A stretch of 34,100 nucleotides of DNA from Bradyrhizobium sp. sGM-13 (GTDB lineage: Bacteria; Pseudomonadota; Alphaproteobacteria; Rhizobiales; Xanthobacteraceae). Made by a program: the position numbers and the translations under genes. This document shows, piece after piece, positions 25,258-32,795 of the stretch (positions are counted from its first letter, which is position 1; each line of letters begins with the position of its first letter). A model generated the notes under the pieces. That model was not told the DNA's origin. It did not search any database and was given only the letters and a program-made list of their open reading frames with translations. The stretch covers positions 1 to 34,100 of the forward strand of contig NZ_JAGWDK010000043.1 of assembly GCF_018398875.1 (NCBI RefSeq), read 5' to 3'.

Positions 25258-25440
25258 ACGATCGAGGTAAGGTTCGACGCCATCGTGGTCGGCGCCGGGA
25301 TAGCCGGCATGCCTCCGCGTTACCTATGGCCAAATTCGACATGAAGGCGTTGCGGCCCAAGCGCGGCGAACATTCGCCCGCGCCCTGTGCCGCTGCACGA
25401 TCCGGAAAAGTGGCCACCGGTTTTCGAAGGAGATCATGCA
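25258..25440 (+). pseudogene. fixC: Flavoprotein dehydrogenase FixC, N-terminal remnant
   Basis: After an AGAGGAGG box, the codon where FixC normally starts is ACG (25258) and the product continues IEVRFDAIVVGAGIAGM, the dinucleotide-binding start of FixC (usual EEKFDAIVVGAGxAGNAA). In another frame MAKFDMKALRPKRGEH follows, corresponding to MAKxGLKVLQLERGEY. Most of the 430-residue protein is missing. The last 90 bases, which contain LHDPEKWPPVFEGDHA, are not recognised. Start codon loss, frameshift and deletion make it non-functional. Confidence 0.75.
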
Positions 25441-25501
25441 TAAACAAGAGAGACTGAAGCCTTGCGCTCTAATTGTGGATACCAACTGCGGAGACTGAAA
25501 C

Positions 25502-25796
25502 ATGAATGTCGAGCCCTCAGTGTGCCTCGAAGAGAAGCTGTTCTACAACCGCGATCACATCGATCTCGGTCGTTCCCATATCGGGGTGCGCGCGCACAAT
25601 GCCGTTGCCGCAGCTTCTTTCGCTCGTGAAAGCCGGTCCCGCGCTTTGCTTCGAGCCGAAAGCCAAGTGCGACGTGGAGATCGCCCTCGACGGCTTCATC
25701 GAATGCGATACCCACCGCTTCGTTGGCGAGCCCTCTGGCGACATAACGTGGAGCTACCAGTACCACGGTTATGGTGTGCTGTTCGAGCTTAAGTGA
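25502..25796 (+). pseudogene. fixX: Ferredoxin-like FixX, frameshifted with lost cysteines
   Basis: From ATG 25502 the product begins MNVEPSVCLEEKLFYNRDHI and DLGRSHIGVRAHNA, matching the FixX start (VEDKLYQNRYLVDxxRPHI). After a frame change it ends ALDGFIECDTHRFVGEPSGD, ITWSYQYHGYGVLFELK, matching [36 protein letters not shown]. The cysteines that hold the iron-sulphur cluster are mostly replaced (IECDTHRFVGE for [12 protein letters not shown]). Substitution of ligands as well as an indel implies relaxed selection for a long time. Confidence 0.85.
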
Positions 25797-26040
25797 GAGA
25801 GGCGCTCCATCCCCGCTGCTTGATTGGCGTGCCCACGGTTTCGATTGATCTGTCCCTTCTGGGCGCCTGCTGGGAGAGGTCAACGAATTCGGGAATAGCA
25901 TTTGCCGCAGCGCGCAAGTGTTCAGGCTGGATGAAGAGCGGAGCAAGGGCTTCGCTGAGCGGAATAAAACTAGACTCCGCTTAAAACACTCAATCGAACG
26001 GCGCAATAGCGGCCTCTTGGCTGCCCTCGTGAGTCGCCAC
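25797..26040. other. Region upstream of the LuxR gene
   Basis: About 245 bases between fixX and the regulator, where rhizobia often carry nifA. An in-frame ATG at 25918 would add 41 residues unlike any LuxR N-terminus, so I regard this as leader. I do not see an obvious lux box. Confidence 0.35.
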
Positions 26041-26802
26041 ATGGACTTATTCAGCTTCATCGAATGCGCGAAGCAAACGCGCTCTATTAAAGCGCTGTTC
26101 GATCTTCTTGTGAGCTGTGCGAGCGAGGAGGGCTTCAGTGAAGTCGCCTATGGAGCACTCACCTTCGCGGAACCGCCTCGTCTACCGGAGTATCTACCGC
26201 CCTCGGTGACCGTGAACTTCCCGCCTGACTGGTGCCACCGTTATTTTGAACGTAACTACCGTGTCATCGACCCGGTGGTCCGGCGGACACCAATGCTTCC
26301 GGGGCCGTTTCTCTGGGACGAACTCGCCAAGCAATATCAACTGCAATCCGGCGAGCAGCGCGTACTGGACGAGGGCAGAGAGGCAGGTCTGAAGCACGGT
26401 ATGAGCGTGCCATTGTTTGGGGCATTTGGCCGAGTATCTGTGGTATCCTTTGCATCTCCGTTCGACGACGCCGATCCTCAGTATCGTATGAGTCACCTCA
26501 ACACACTGGCCTGGCAGTTTCATATCGCGTTTGCGGAGATCGCGCGGCCCTCGAATAGCAGCTGCGACAGGAAACTTACCCTGTCTAAGCGCGAAAAAGA
26601 CTGCCTGCGCTGGGTGGCAGAGGGAAAATCGTCTTGGGAGATTGGGAAGATCCTGAAGGTCAGCCATAATACAGTCAATTTTCATATTAAGAACGTGATG
26701 CGCAAGTTGGGTACGACGAACCGCACCCAGGCCATCGTAAAAGCGGTTCGCCTCAATCTCATTGAATTCTCGGCGGCGCCAGCGCTGGCAACTGGTAACT
26801 GA
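26041..26802 (+). CDS. LuxR-family, acyl-homoserine-lactone-type transcriptional regulator
   Basis: A 253-residue regulator with an N-terminal autoinducer-binding domain (about residues 10-165) and a C-terminal LuxR helix-turn-helix (about 185-245: LSKREKDCLRWVAEGKSSWE, IGKILKVSHNTVNFHIKNVM). The ligand-pocket residues conserved in TraR and LuxR all appear present: Trp64, Tyr68 (DWCHRYFERNY), Asp77 and Pro78 (VIDPVV), Trp92 (FLWDEL), and Gly120 (GLKHGMSVP). It should therefore respond to an acyl- or aryl-homoserine lactone. I chose ATG 26041 because MDLFSFIE fits family N-termini; the ribosome-binding site is weak. No luxI synthase is in the window, so it is a solo or acts with a distant synthase. 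It faces away from the phosphonate block, whose control by it is possible but unproven. Confidence 0.9.
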   Translation: MDLFSFIECAKQTRSIKALFDLLVSCASEEGFSEVAYGALTFAEPPRLPEYLPPSVTVNFPPDWCHRYFERNYRVIDPVVRRTPMLPGPFLWDELAKQYQLQSGEQRVLDEGREAGLKHGMSVPLFGAFGRVSVVSFASPFDDADPQYRMSHLNTLAWQFHIAFAEIARPSNSSCDRKLTLSKREKDCLRWVAEGKSSWEIGKILKVSHNTVNFHIKNVMRKLGTTNRTQAIVKAVRLNLIEFSAAPALATGN

Positions 26803-26947
26803 CCTGAGCGTGTGGCGTCCGCTCGCAGGATTCTCATGGCATGACGATCTAATCTCGTTGGGAATAGCAGCGAGTTGGATGCTGCATCGGTATAATCACA
26901 AAAGGCCTGCGCCGGTCGCCCACGAATCGGCCGCCGCTAGTGGTTCA
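26803..26947. other. Short intergenic gap
   Basis: About 145 bases between converging genes (the LuxR gene and the small HTH gene on the other strand). No clear terminator hairpin was seen. Confidence 0.3.
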
Positions 26948-27268
26948 TCATAGTGATTTTGACGTTTTGATACCGAGCCATTCGAGGATGGGCAAGTTTT
27001 CCGGTGGCAAGAGAATCTCGATGCTTCTGGGGACGCCGGGTTGACGTCGGATGAAGCCGTTCCGTTCGAGGGTGACGATCATCTGGTGGACAGTCGGCGG
27101 GCTGACGCGGAAATGGCGCTGGATGTCGGCTTCGGCGGGCGGCTGTCCGAACATGTACGAATAGGTATGGATGAAAGCGAGGTAGTGCCCCTGCTTCTCG
27201 GTGAACGCGCGCCTGATTTTTGACTCATCGTTGGATTCGTCCCGGCCTCCGACAAGGAGGCAAAGCAT
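26948..27268 (-). CDS. Small winged-helix DNA-binding protein (LexA/MarR-like)
   Basis: A protein of up to 106 residues. The core, RRAFTEKQGHYLAFIHTYSY, PPAEADIQRHFRVSPPTVHQ, MIVTLERNGFIRRQPGVPRS and IEILLPPENLP, looks like the N-terminal winged helix of LexA-type repressors. It lacks the serine protease half, so it cannot cleave itself. Small stand-alone proteins of this kind are common in Bradyrhizobium and often sit near IS elements. The only in-frame ATG (27268) lies in a CATG that also holds the IS630 start codon of the opposite strand, and it has no good ribosome-binding site. The true start may therefore be a non-ATG codon further in, or the gene may be truncated by the IS. Targets unknown. 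Confidence 0.65.
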   Translation of the reverse strand: MLCLLVGGRDESNDESKIRRAFTEKQGHYLAFIHTYSYMFGQPPAEADIQRHFRVSPPTVHQMIVTLERNGFIRRQPGVPRSIEILLPPENLPILEWLGIKTSKSL

Positions 27269-27599
27269 GAATGTACGTTATCGGGTCGAATTGAGCCAAG
27301 CCGAGCGCGATGAACTGACGGCGATGCTCGGCGGCGGCAAGCACGCCGCCCGCAAGCTCAAGCGGGCGCAGATTTTGCTGGCGGCCGATAGGGGCCGCGG
27401 CGACGAGGAGACTGCCCGGACCGTGAGTGTCAGCCTCTCCACCGTCGGCCGGACCAAGCGCCGCTTCGTGGAAGGCAATCTGGAGCGGGCCTTGAGCGAG
27501 GAGTCGCGTCCGGGCGCGGAACGCAAGCTGACGGGCAAGGAAGACGTCGAGCACAAGCGGTACCATACTCTTAGCAATCTGATCGTGTGTGCGGGCTGA
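27267..27599 (+). pseudogene. IS630-type transposase, N-terminal fragment
   Basis: ATG 27267 follows a perfect AGGAGG box. The product begins MNVRYRVELSQAERDELTAM and continues GGKHAARKLKRAQILLAADR, TVSVSLSTVGRTKRRFVEGN and SEESRPGAERKLTGKE, the N-terminal DNA-binding region of a Bradyrhizobium-type IS630 transposase. At about 27540 the similarity stops and the frame ends after a short unrelated tail. The whole DDE catalytic domain is missing. A truncated protein with only the helix-turn-helix part could still be made. Confidence 0.82.
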
Positions 27600-27724
27600 A
27601 AGCCGATCCGGCGCTTCCAAACGTGAGATGCGTAAGCTGAACAGTGCGTTGCGGACCGCAGAATGGAAGTAGGTCTGGGGTCGAATGTCCGCGGAAGTAC
27701 GTTCCGCGGCAGATGAATAGCTCG
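27600..27724. other. Gap before the terminator
   Basis: About 125 bases between the IS630 fragment and the terminator of the outer-membrane protein gene; nothing recognised. Confidence 0.3.
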
Positions 27725-27755
27725 AAAAAAGCCCCGGCCCGAGGGCCGGGGCTTT
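27725..27755 (-). terminator. Rho-independent terminator of the outer-membrane protein gene
   Basis: A 13-bp perfect stem, AAAGCCCCGGCCC (27728-27740) paired with GGGCCGGGGCTTT (27743-27755), with a very short loop. Read on the minus strand it is followed by a run of T (the A run at 27725-27730). It lies 27 bases beyond the stop codon of the gene at 27782-28474. Confidence 0.9.
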
Positions 27756-27781
27756 CGATCCGCCGTTTGAACGCGAAGAGA

Positions 27782-28474
27782 TCAGTATTTGAGAACCGGC
27801 GGGCTAAACTTGTAATTGAGCCGCAGGGTCAGGAGATCGAAATCCTGACGGATGCGATCGGTCGCGACCACACCAGCGGCCGTGGTGAAGCTCACGTTGG
27901 CGTCCGGCATGAACAGGTGGTCGTACTCGACGCCGACCGACCAGTTCGGCGCAAAGCCGACTTCCACACCCGCGCCGACCGCGGCGCCCAAACGCGTATT
28001 GTCGGTGCTCGCCAGCTGCGCGCCGGTCAGGGTTGAGGTGACCTGATGGGTGTTGCTCGTCACCGCAGCACCGCCCTTGGCGTAAAGCAGAACGTTGTTG
28101 GAGGTGTAGCCGATCAGGCCGGTGATCAGGCCGAACGCGTCGGTCGTGCTGCGGTTAGTATTGAGGGGGAAGATGGTGCTGACATTGGAGCCGCTGAAAT
28201 CAGCCCAGTTGCCCTGACCTTCGATACCAAACACCGCCTGGCCCATCTGCTGGCGATAGCCGATCTGGCCACCCACGGTGCTACCAGTTGCATCGCTGAA
28301 GCCCCAACCGCCGTTGATACCGATGTACAAACCGCTCCAGTCGTAGATCGCGGCCGCGACCTGCGGCGGTGGCGGCGCCATATAGACGGGCTGCGCAGCG
28401 AGATCCGCGCCGAATGCGGGTGCGGCCGCGCTAAGCGCGACGATGCTGCAAGTCACAAGCAACAAGTTCTTCAT
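27782..28474 (-). CDS. Outer-membrane beta-barrel porin-family protein (Omp25/Omp31-like)
   Basis: A 230-residue precursor with a signal peptide (MKNLLLVTCSIVALSAAAPA, cleaved near Ala23) and a proline-rich mature start (PVYMAPPPPQ). The barrel begins IYDWSGLYIGINGGWGFSDA, a phrase typical of the many small surface barrels of Bradyrhizobium and related Rhizobiales. Alternating strands follow (GQIGYRQQMGQAVFGIEGQG, NVLLYAKGGAAVTS, GVEVGFAPNWSVGVEYDH), and it ends LLTLRLNYKFSPPVLKY, with a C-terminal aromatic pattern recognised by the BAM machinery. ATG 28474 fits the signal peptide; the upstream ATG at 28588 would add 38 unrelated residues. A strong terminator follows. It probably has a structural or host-surface role and no known link to the neighbours. 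Confidence 0.9.
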   Translation of the reverse strand: MKNLLLVTCSIVALSAAAPAFGADLAAQPVYMAPPPPQVAAAIYDWSGLYIGINGGWGFSDATGSTVGGQIGYRQQMGQAVFGIEGQGNWADFSGSNVSTIFPLNTNRSTTDAFGLITGLIGYTSNNVLLYAKGGAAVTSNTHQVTSTLTGAQLASTDNTRLGAAVGAGVEVGFAPNWSVGVEYDHLFMPDANVSFTTAAGVVATDRIRQDFDLLTLRLNYKFSPPVLKY

Positions 28475-28996
28475 TTCCAGTTTCTTTCCTTTAGATGGCC
28501 CCCGGGCCGCGCGCGTCTTAGCAACGTCATCGGGAATTGCTGTAACGACAGCGCAACACTCACTCGAAAGAAAGAGCTTGAAACTCACGCTGCGTCAGGT
28601 TGTAGGCTTGGAAATCATGACCAAATGTGCACAGCCCAAGGCGTTGATCGCGTATGGGAGAGATGCGCGTCAATGCCAACATTGGAGTGAAGGGTGTTCG
28701 AATCGAAGCTCGCTGATAAAGGGGCGCGCGTGGGCGAGAGCAGCGACGAACTGTATCGGATCGTCTGGCTGAGTGTTGTTCCCCAGAAGGGCGCATCCCC
28801 TCGGAGCCTCGCTTGATTAAACAGCAGAGGCAACGCCGACCATCGATTTCATTCACGCACGCCTATGGGCCCTGAAGCAGGTGTCACTTACGACTGCGCC
28901 GAAGCGACCGCTGGACCAGTTACATCTCGCTGATTTGATCAATCGTGCGGTCATGGTGTGATCGACGCGGGAACCGAGCACCAAGCGGGCCTTGCG
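28475..28996. other. Stretch without a recognisable gene
   Basis: About 520 bases upstream of the outer-membrane protein gene, holding its promoter. Open frames on both strands overlap and show no motif. Near 28880-28990 fragments continuous with the following hypothetical tail appear in shifting frames. Confidence 0.35.
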
Positions 28997-29128
28997 ATGG
29001 ATGCGCGGAACCTCATTCATCCCGGTAGAGCACTGCGCTCGGGCGAAGCATGTAGTAAAGCTACAGCATTAGCTGCACTGGCTTCGGTCTATCGCCTCAT
29101 TGAACAGTTGAAAAAGCTGGTACCGTAA
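28997..29128 (+). pseudogene. C-terminal fragment of an unidentified protein
   Basis: From ATG 28997 the frame reads MDARNLIHPGRALRSGEACS, then KATALAALASVYRLIEQLKK, and stops at 29128. The ARNLIHPGRALR phrase followed by a long Ala-rich helix is reminiscent of the ends of some abortive-infection or HEPN-like hypothetical proteins, but I cannot name the family. The upstream part, in broken frames, contains stops, so this is probably a tail of a decayed gene. It sits next to the broken AbiE pair and may be part of the same defence-gene debris. Confidence 0.45.
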
Positions 29129-29189
29129 ATCAACTCTCGCCTTGAGTTCATGCGACAAGCCGAACCGTCTCTTTTGATTGATTTCCCGC

Positions 29190-30132
29190 CTAAAGCTTAT
29201 CGATCCACTCCTGGATCTCAGTCTTTATTTCTTCGAAACTGGGTGGGTCATCATAGTAGAGAGCGCGACTGCGGTCATAGGCGTTCGCATACAGGGCCGT
29301 CGTTTCGGCGTCGCTCAGAAGAAAAGCTTCGTTCCCAGCGATGTTCTGGTTGTCGCCCTAACGAAATCGCTTTTGTTTGTGCTGCTTGTATCCTTCCGTG
29401 CCGATGAATTCCTGAACCTCCGGACGTTGGAGCTGTTCGTATACATCATAGTAGTGCCGCATGAACCCGACCGGATCGCCGACATCGGATTGCTGATTGC
29501 GAAACTTGGTCGAGATCGTCTGCAGCTTTTCTACGAATGTGTAGCTAGGATCATAGCAAGGCACCGCCTTGGCGGTTATCGATGATGTCGACGTTGCTGG
29601 CGACGGTCCGGTCATAAAGCCAGGAACTGATATCCTCGGGTGTGTTTGGCGCGACCTTGTCAAAGCCGGCCTCGAGCAGGACGCCGTCCCTCAGCCTTTC
29701 CCGGTTCAGCGATGCTCGTGTAAATCAGACGGATTCCTGCGTTCCGATAATCGGGCACATCATCAAACGCGGTATCGCGCTCCACCTTCGTGATGCCGTC
29801 GATCTTGATCATTTGGGCCAGCCAGTCGAAGAAGTCCTTTCTGGATCGGATATGCGGCGGCTTGTTGTGGTTCTTGCCGGTCTTCACATCCCGGTCGGAG
29901 GTTCGATGAGAATATCGATGTCCTCCGAAAACCGATTGATGATCTGATGTCCTTTCGAAAGGGAAGTTCCACCCTTCAGCTGGAATGTGAAGCCGAGCTG
30001 GTGCAGCCCGTAGAGGCAATGCATGATCCAGTAGTCCTTTTCGACGAGCGGTGGATCAATGCCCTTTACTTTCGCCACAATCCGGATCAGGTCAGCAAAC
30101 TGAGGATGATTGTGGAGGAAATCACGCGGCAT
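29190..30132 (-). pseudogene. abiEii: AbiEii-type nucleotidyltransferase toxin, multiply frameshifted
   Basis: Starting at ATG 30132 the product reads MPRDFLHNHPQFADLIRIVA, IDPPLVEKDYWIMHCLYGL and FQLKGGTSLSKGHQIINRFS, EDIDILI, the AbiEii nucleotidyltransferase start with the GGTSLSK and SEDIDI catalytic motifs intact. It leaves frame near 29890, continues in a second frame (RKDFFDWLAQMIKIDGITKV), then a third (ERLRDGVLLEAGFDKVAPNT), returns (YTFVEKLQTISTKF, MRHYYDVYEQL), meets an in-frame TAG after KQKRFR, and ends DNQNIAGNEAFLLSD ... IQEWIDKL at 29190. Three frame changes and one nonsense codon inactivate it. AbiEii is the toxin of a type IV toxin-antitoxin and phage-defence system. The start overlaps the antitoxin stop by 11 bases, as in intact abiE operons. 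Confidence 0.88.
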
Positions 30133-30714
30133 GCAATTCGCTCGCCCTTAGCGCACGCTCGAAGAATTTCTTTGTTCGCTCGTTCCCATACTCGCGGACG
30201 GCGCGACGCAAGCGCCGCCGGTCGGACGACGCGGCGCGTTGCACTACCCGCTTGAGAACCTCGTCCTTGGCTTCCGCGAGCTGATCAACGTTGTTGACGA
30301 AGTCAATAAGGAGAAATTCCTTTGTAAGCGACTTTGGAAAGCGCGGCTTCACGCGAAACGCAAACTTGCGGCTGCCTAGCTGAAAGTCCCCGTGGCGCTT
30401 GTGGTTGTAGACGACGGTCTTGTCATAAAGCTGCGTCGTGCCCACTCCCAGACTGTTGTAGGCATTCGGCGAAGCCAGGAGAAATGTATCGTCCTTGAGA
30501 AAAGCGCTAACGACTTCTTTGTCAGCAGCGGGAGCCGGCCCAAACACCGTTTCCTTCGGATAGGCGTAGAGCCCGCCCGAAAGCTTCTTGAGGGTACCGC
30601 TCTCAACCAGCTGCTTGAGATGCCGATCGACAGAGGTCGACCAGCGCGCCAGATCCGCGCGCCGATAGGCTTGGCCGGGCTTCAGTGCCTTTTGAGGGTA
30701 TCGAGCTTCGTCAT
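30122..30714 (-). pseudogene. abiEi: AbiEi-family antitoxin with an early one-base frameshift
   Basis: The long frame encodes the AbiEi antitoxin: QKALKPGQAYRRADLARWST, VDRHLKQLVESGTLKKLSGG, LYAYPKE, LASPNAYNSLGVGTTQLYDK, VVYNHKRHGDFQLGSRKFAF and a helical C-terminus. It has an N-terminal winged helix and the AbiEi C-terminal domain. The natural start, ATG 30714 (MTKLDTL), lies in a different frame and hits a stop after ten codons; one missing base after codon 6 or 7 would restore MTKLDTLQKALKPGQ. The uninterrupted frame reaches back only to a TTG at 30733 within the promoter. With the toxin broken too, loss of the antitoxin would be tolerated. Confidence 0.8.
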
Positions 30715-30727
30715 GGTCTGGAGTATA

Positions 30728-30741
30728 AGTCAAAACTGACT
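30728..30741. promoter_or_regulatory. Inverted repeat in the abiE promoter region
   Basis: AGTCA-AAAC-TGACT, a perfect 5-bp inverted repeat, 14-27 bases upstream of the AbiEi ATG on the minus strand, overlapping a possible -10 (TATACT). AbiEi antitoxins repress their own promoter by binding inverted repeats, so this is a likely operator. Confidence 0.5.
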
Positions 30742-31192
30742 ATTTCGAAAGTTTTCTCATTGAAAATCCATGCAATGTATGGTCATAGAAGATGCCTAAA
30801 GCGATCGGATCCGAAGCAAGGGCGCAACGCATTCGTGAGATGAGGTCGTCCATTTCGTATCTGGTTGACGGATCCTGTGTCTCGTCCTCGAACATCTGGT
30901 CGGTTTCGTCTTCCCTCAGAGGTTCGCGACGATCTTCCTGGCGCCACTGGCTCGCGATGCTGCGCATCACCTGTGAAAGGAATGCTGGAAGCGGGACTTC
31001 GCTGGGCCACAGCCGCCGCCCCGACAAGATGCGGTCGAGCGCCTCGTAGAGGAGATCATCCGTATCATGGTAGCGTAGGCCGGCTGCCCAGGCGCGGGCT
31101 AACAACGACAGGCGCACGAGGTCGGGCCCGCGCAAGCGGCCGATGATGCGGCGAACCTCGCCGAGGGAAAGATGCGTCGCCTCATAGTCCAT
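30740..31192 (-). pseudogene. Sigma-70-like regulatory protein, truncated at the C-terminus
   Basis: From ATG 31192 the product (150 residues) reads MDYEATHLSLGEVRRIIGRL, LSLLARAWAAGLRYHDTDDL, LYEALDRILSGRRLWPSEVP and LPAFLSQVMRSIASQWRQED, then a DDLISRMRCALASDPIALGI region. It resembles small sigma-factor-like proteins of rhizobia: AxxYxxDxDDLLxEALxR matches region 2, and the FLxxVMRSIA helix follows. The helix-turn-helix of region 4 should come after ALASDP; instead the sequence runs into HTLHGFSMRKLSK and stops directly at the abiE promoter. The DNA-binding end seems lost by a rearrangement. Confidence in the sigma assignment is moderate. Confidence 0.55.
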
Positions 31193-31397
31193 TGATTGCC
31201 GACCAGGCCTCCAATGCGTGTTGCGCTGCAGGTGGCCTTTCCGGGAAGGCCTTGCGAAAATTTTTCGGAACGTTACCGACGGCGATCGATCGACGCGAGT
31301 CTCGCCGGGGACCAAAAGAGGCTTGGTGATCGATGCACAACGCCTTCTGATAATCTAAGTCTATGTTATTACTTGGATAATTATAACTGTCTTGAAA

Positions 31398-31409
31398 TGT
31401 CATCTGACA
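31398..31409. promoter_or_regulatory. Palindromic operator candidate before the HTH-PIN module
   Basis: TGTCA-TC-TGACA is a perfect 5-bp inverted repeat 39 bases upstream of the HTH gene start at 31448, in an AT-rich promoter stretch that also holds two ATTACA copies (near 31413 and 31422). Antitoxins of PIN-type modules usually bind such palindromes to repress their own operon. Confidence 0.55.
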
Positions 31410-31447
31410 ATCATTACACTTATTACAGATGCGCGGAGGTATGGGCC

Positions 31448-31915
31448 ATGACTGACGTGGTCACCAAGCTCAAGATCGATGATCGTGATCGGGAAGAGGC
31501 AAAGAAGGGCGCGGGCCTGCTTGGCGGGGTTGCAGCGCCTGGCGGCCTGTTCTTCACAGATCCCTCCGGGAAGCCGATCCTGACAGAGATGCCTGCATCG
31601 CTCTTGCGAGCGGTGCACGATTTTCTCGACGCCATCTCGCAGCCGGGCGAAACCTTGGTCTTCAAGGCGGAGCATGAGGTTTCCCCAGAGACGGCAGCCG
31701 AGATGTTGGGCATCTCTCGTCCCGTCGTGTACAAGCGCATGGATGCGGGGAAACTGCCGTTCCGGCAGGTAGGCACCCATAGACGAATCCGTGTCGCAGA
31801 TGTCGCGCGCCTGAAGCAGCATGAGGAGCAGCGCCGGAAGGCTGCGGCTGAAATAGCTGCCGATACCGAGGATCTCGAGGCGAACTATGCCGAGACCGGT
31901 AACCGGGCTCCTTGA
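31448..31915 (+). CDS. Helix-turn-helix (excisionase/MerR-type) protein, putative antitoxin
   Basis: A 155-residue protein from ATG 31448, with a GGAGG box upstream. Residues about 75-125 form an excisionase-like helix-turn-helix: HEVSPETAAEMLGISRPVVY, KRMDAGKLPFRQVGTHRRIR, VADVARL. The N-terminal half (MPASLLRAVHDFLDAISQPG) is helical, and the C-terminus is a charged helix that probably wraps the toxin. It ends overlapping the PIN gene by 29 bases, so translation is coupled. This HTH plus PIN pair is a common toxin-antitoxin-like arrangement in proteobacteria, with the first gene repressing the operon. Longer upstream starts would place the N-terminus within the operator and are unlikely. 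Confidence 0.85.
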   Translation: MTDVVTKLKIDDRDREEAKKGAGLLGGVAAPGGLFFTDPSGKPILTEMPASLLRAVHDFLDAISQPGETLVFKAEHEVSPETAAEMLGISRPVVYKRMDAGKLPFRQVGTHRRIRVADVARLKQHEEQRRKAAAEIAADTEDLEANYAETGNRAP

Positions 31916-32486
31916 TGCAAACGTTCTATACTCGAACGCACTTCGCAATCTCCTGCTTCAGCTTGCGTTGAATGACGCGTTCGAGGCCCGGTGGACGGAT
32001 CGCATCGAAGATGAGTGGCTCCGCAATCTCGAGGATCGGACGAGAGATCGGGTTTCGCAGCGAACCCTGCCGCTCATTCGCAAGCACTTTCCGGATGCGA
32101 TCATTTGCGATTTCGACGCCGACCAAGCTATCAGAAGTACGGATCCCAAAGGCCGCCACGTAGCCGGTGCAGCCGTCGCGGTGCAAGCCTGTGCACTGAT
32201 CACAAACAACCTCAATGATTTCGATGCAAGCGAGCTCGCAAAGCTCGGCGTCCGAGTGTTGTCGCCGGACGATTTTCTCGTTGAGCTATTCGACGAAGCA
32301 CCGGGCTTTATCGAAGCCGCAACACGAGAGGCGGCGGCCAACCTTACGAAGAGCTTGCCTTCCTGGGACGAATATATTGCCGACCTCGAGCTCAGAGCGG
32401 GGTTGACAAAATTCGCCGCGCGATGGCGTTCGTTCGACCACCAGACAAGTGGTTCCGATCTTGCGGCAACAAAGGAGCCCGAGTGA
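31887..32486 (+). CDS. PIN-domain ribonuclease, putative toxin
   Basis: A 199-residue PIN-domain protein, a Mg-dependent RNase fold used by VapC-type toxins. The acidic residues are visible: GLLDANVLYSNALRNLLLQL (first Asp), an acidic helix with IEDEWLRNLEDR, DPKGRHVAGAAVAVQACAL (Asp) and ITNNLNDFD, the usual T/N-x-N-x-x-D-F. The C-terminal 60 residues (PSWDEYIADLELRAGLTKFA) extend beyond the minimal PIN fold. ATG 31887 lies inside the antitoxin gene. All motifs are intact, so this looks like a working module, unlike the abiE pair next to it. Target RNA is unknown. Confidence 0.87.
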   Translation: MPRPVTGLLDANVLYSNALRNLLLQLALNDAFEARWTDRIEDEWLRNLEDRTRDRVSQRTLPLIRKHFPDAIICDFDADQAIRSTDPKGRHVAGAAVAVQACALITNNLNDFDASELAKLGVRVLSPDDFLVELFDEAPGFIEAATREAAANLTKSLPSWDEYIADLELRAGLTKFAARWRSFDHQTSGSDLAATKEPE

Positions 32487-32495
32487 GAGGATCGC

Positions 32496-32795
32496 TCAGG
32501 TTTTGAGGAGCGTCTGCAGGTTTGCGCGAATAATGTCGGACACGGCGTCGGCAGCTATTTTTCTGACATCGGCGATAGATGCGACCGTTAGTCGGATGTC
32601 TGCCGGCTCCGCCGGCCTGCCTTCCATTTGAGTGAAGGGACCGTCCGTTTCGGTGAGAATGCGATCCAAGGGCATTTCGGTGACGAGGATCCGACCCCGG
32701 TCCGAGCGTGTCATCTCGGCATTGACAGAAAAATAGCATCCCAAGGCGGCCGCGCGCTGCATATCGCGCTTGACCGCTGAAAAACTTCCGACGTT
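32496..32795 (-). pseudogene. QatD-like TatD-family nuclease, C-terminal remnant
   Basis: The last 95 or so residues of the minus-strand frame ending at 32496 read AVKRDMQRAAALGCYFSVNA, MTRSDRGRILVTEMPLDRIL and TETDGPFTQMEGRPAEPADI, finishing ASIADVRKIAADAVSDIIRA. This is the end of a TatD-type metal-dependent nuclease: RxLTETDGPF holds the last metal-binding Asp. The wording closely resembles QatD, the nuclease of the Qat anti-phage system. The N-terminal three quarters are missing, and no qatA, qatB or qatC is visible. It is joined in frame to a tyrosinase fragment, so the hybrid frame is an accident of deletion or recombination. General TatD membership is surer than QatD. Confidence 0.7.

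Noticed and set aside
30122..30733. Intact AbiEi protein starting at the TTG at 30733
   Set aside because: That TTG lies in the promoter and operator region without a ribosome-binding site. The family start MTKLDTL is at 30714 in another frame, so a one-base deletion is the better explanation.
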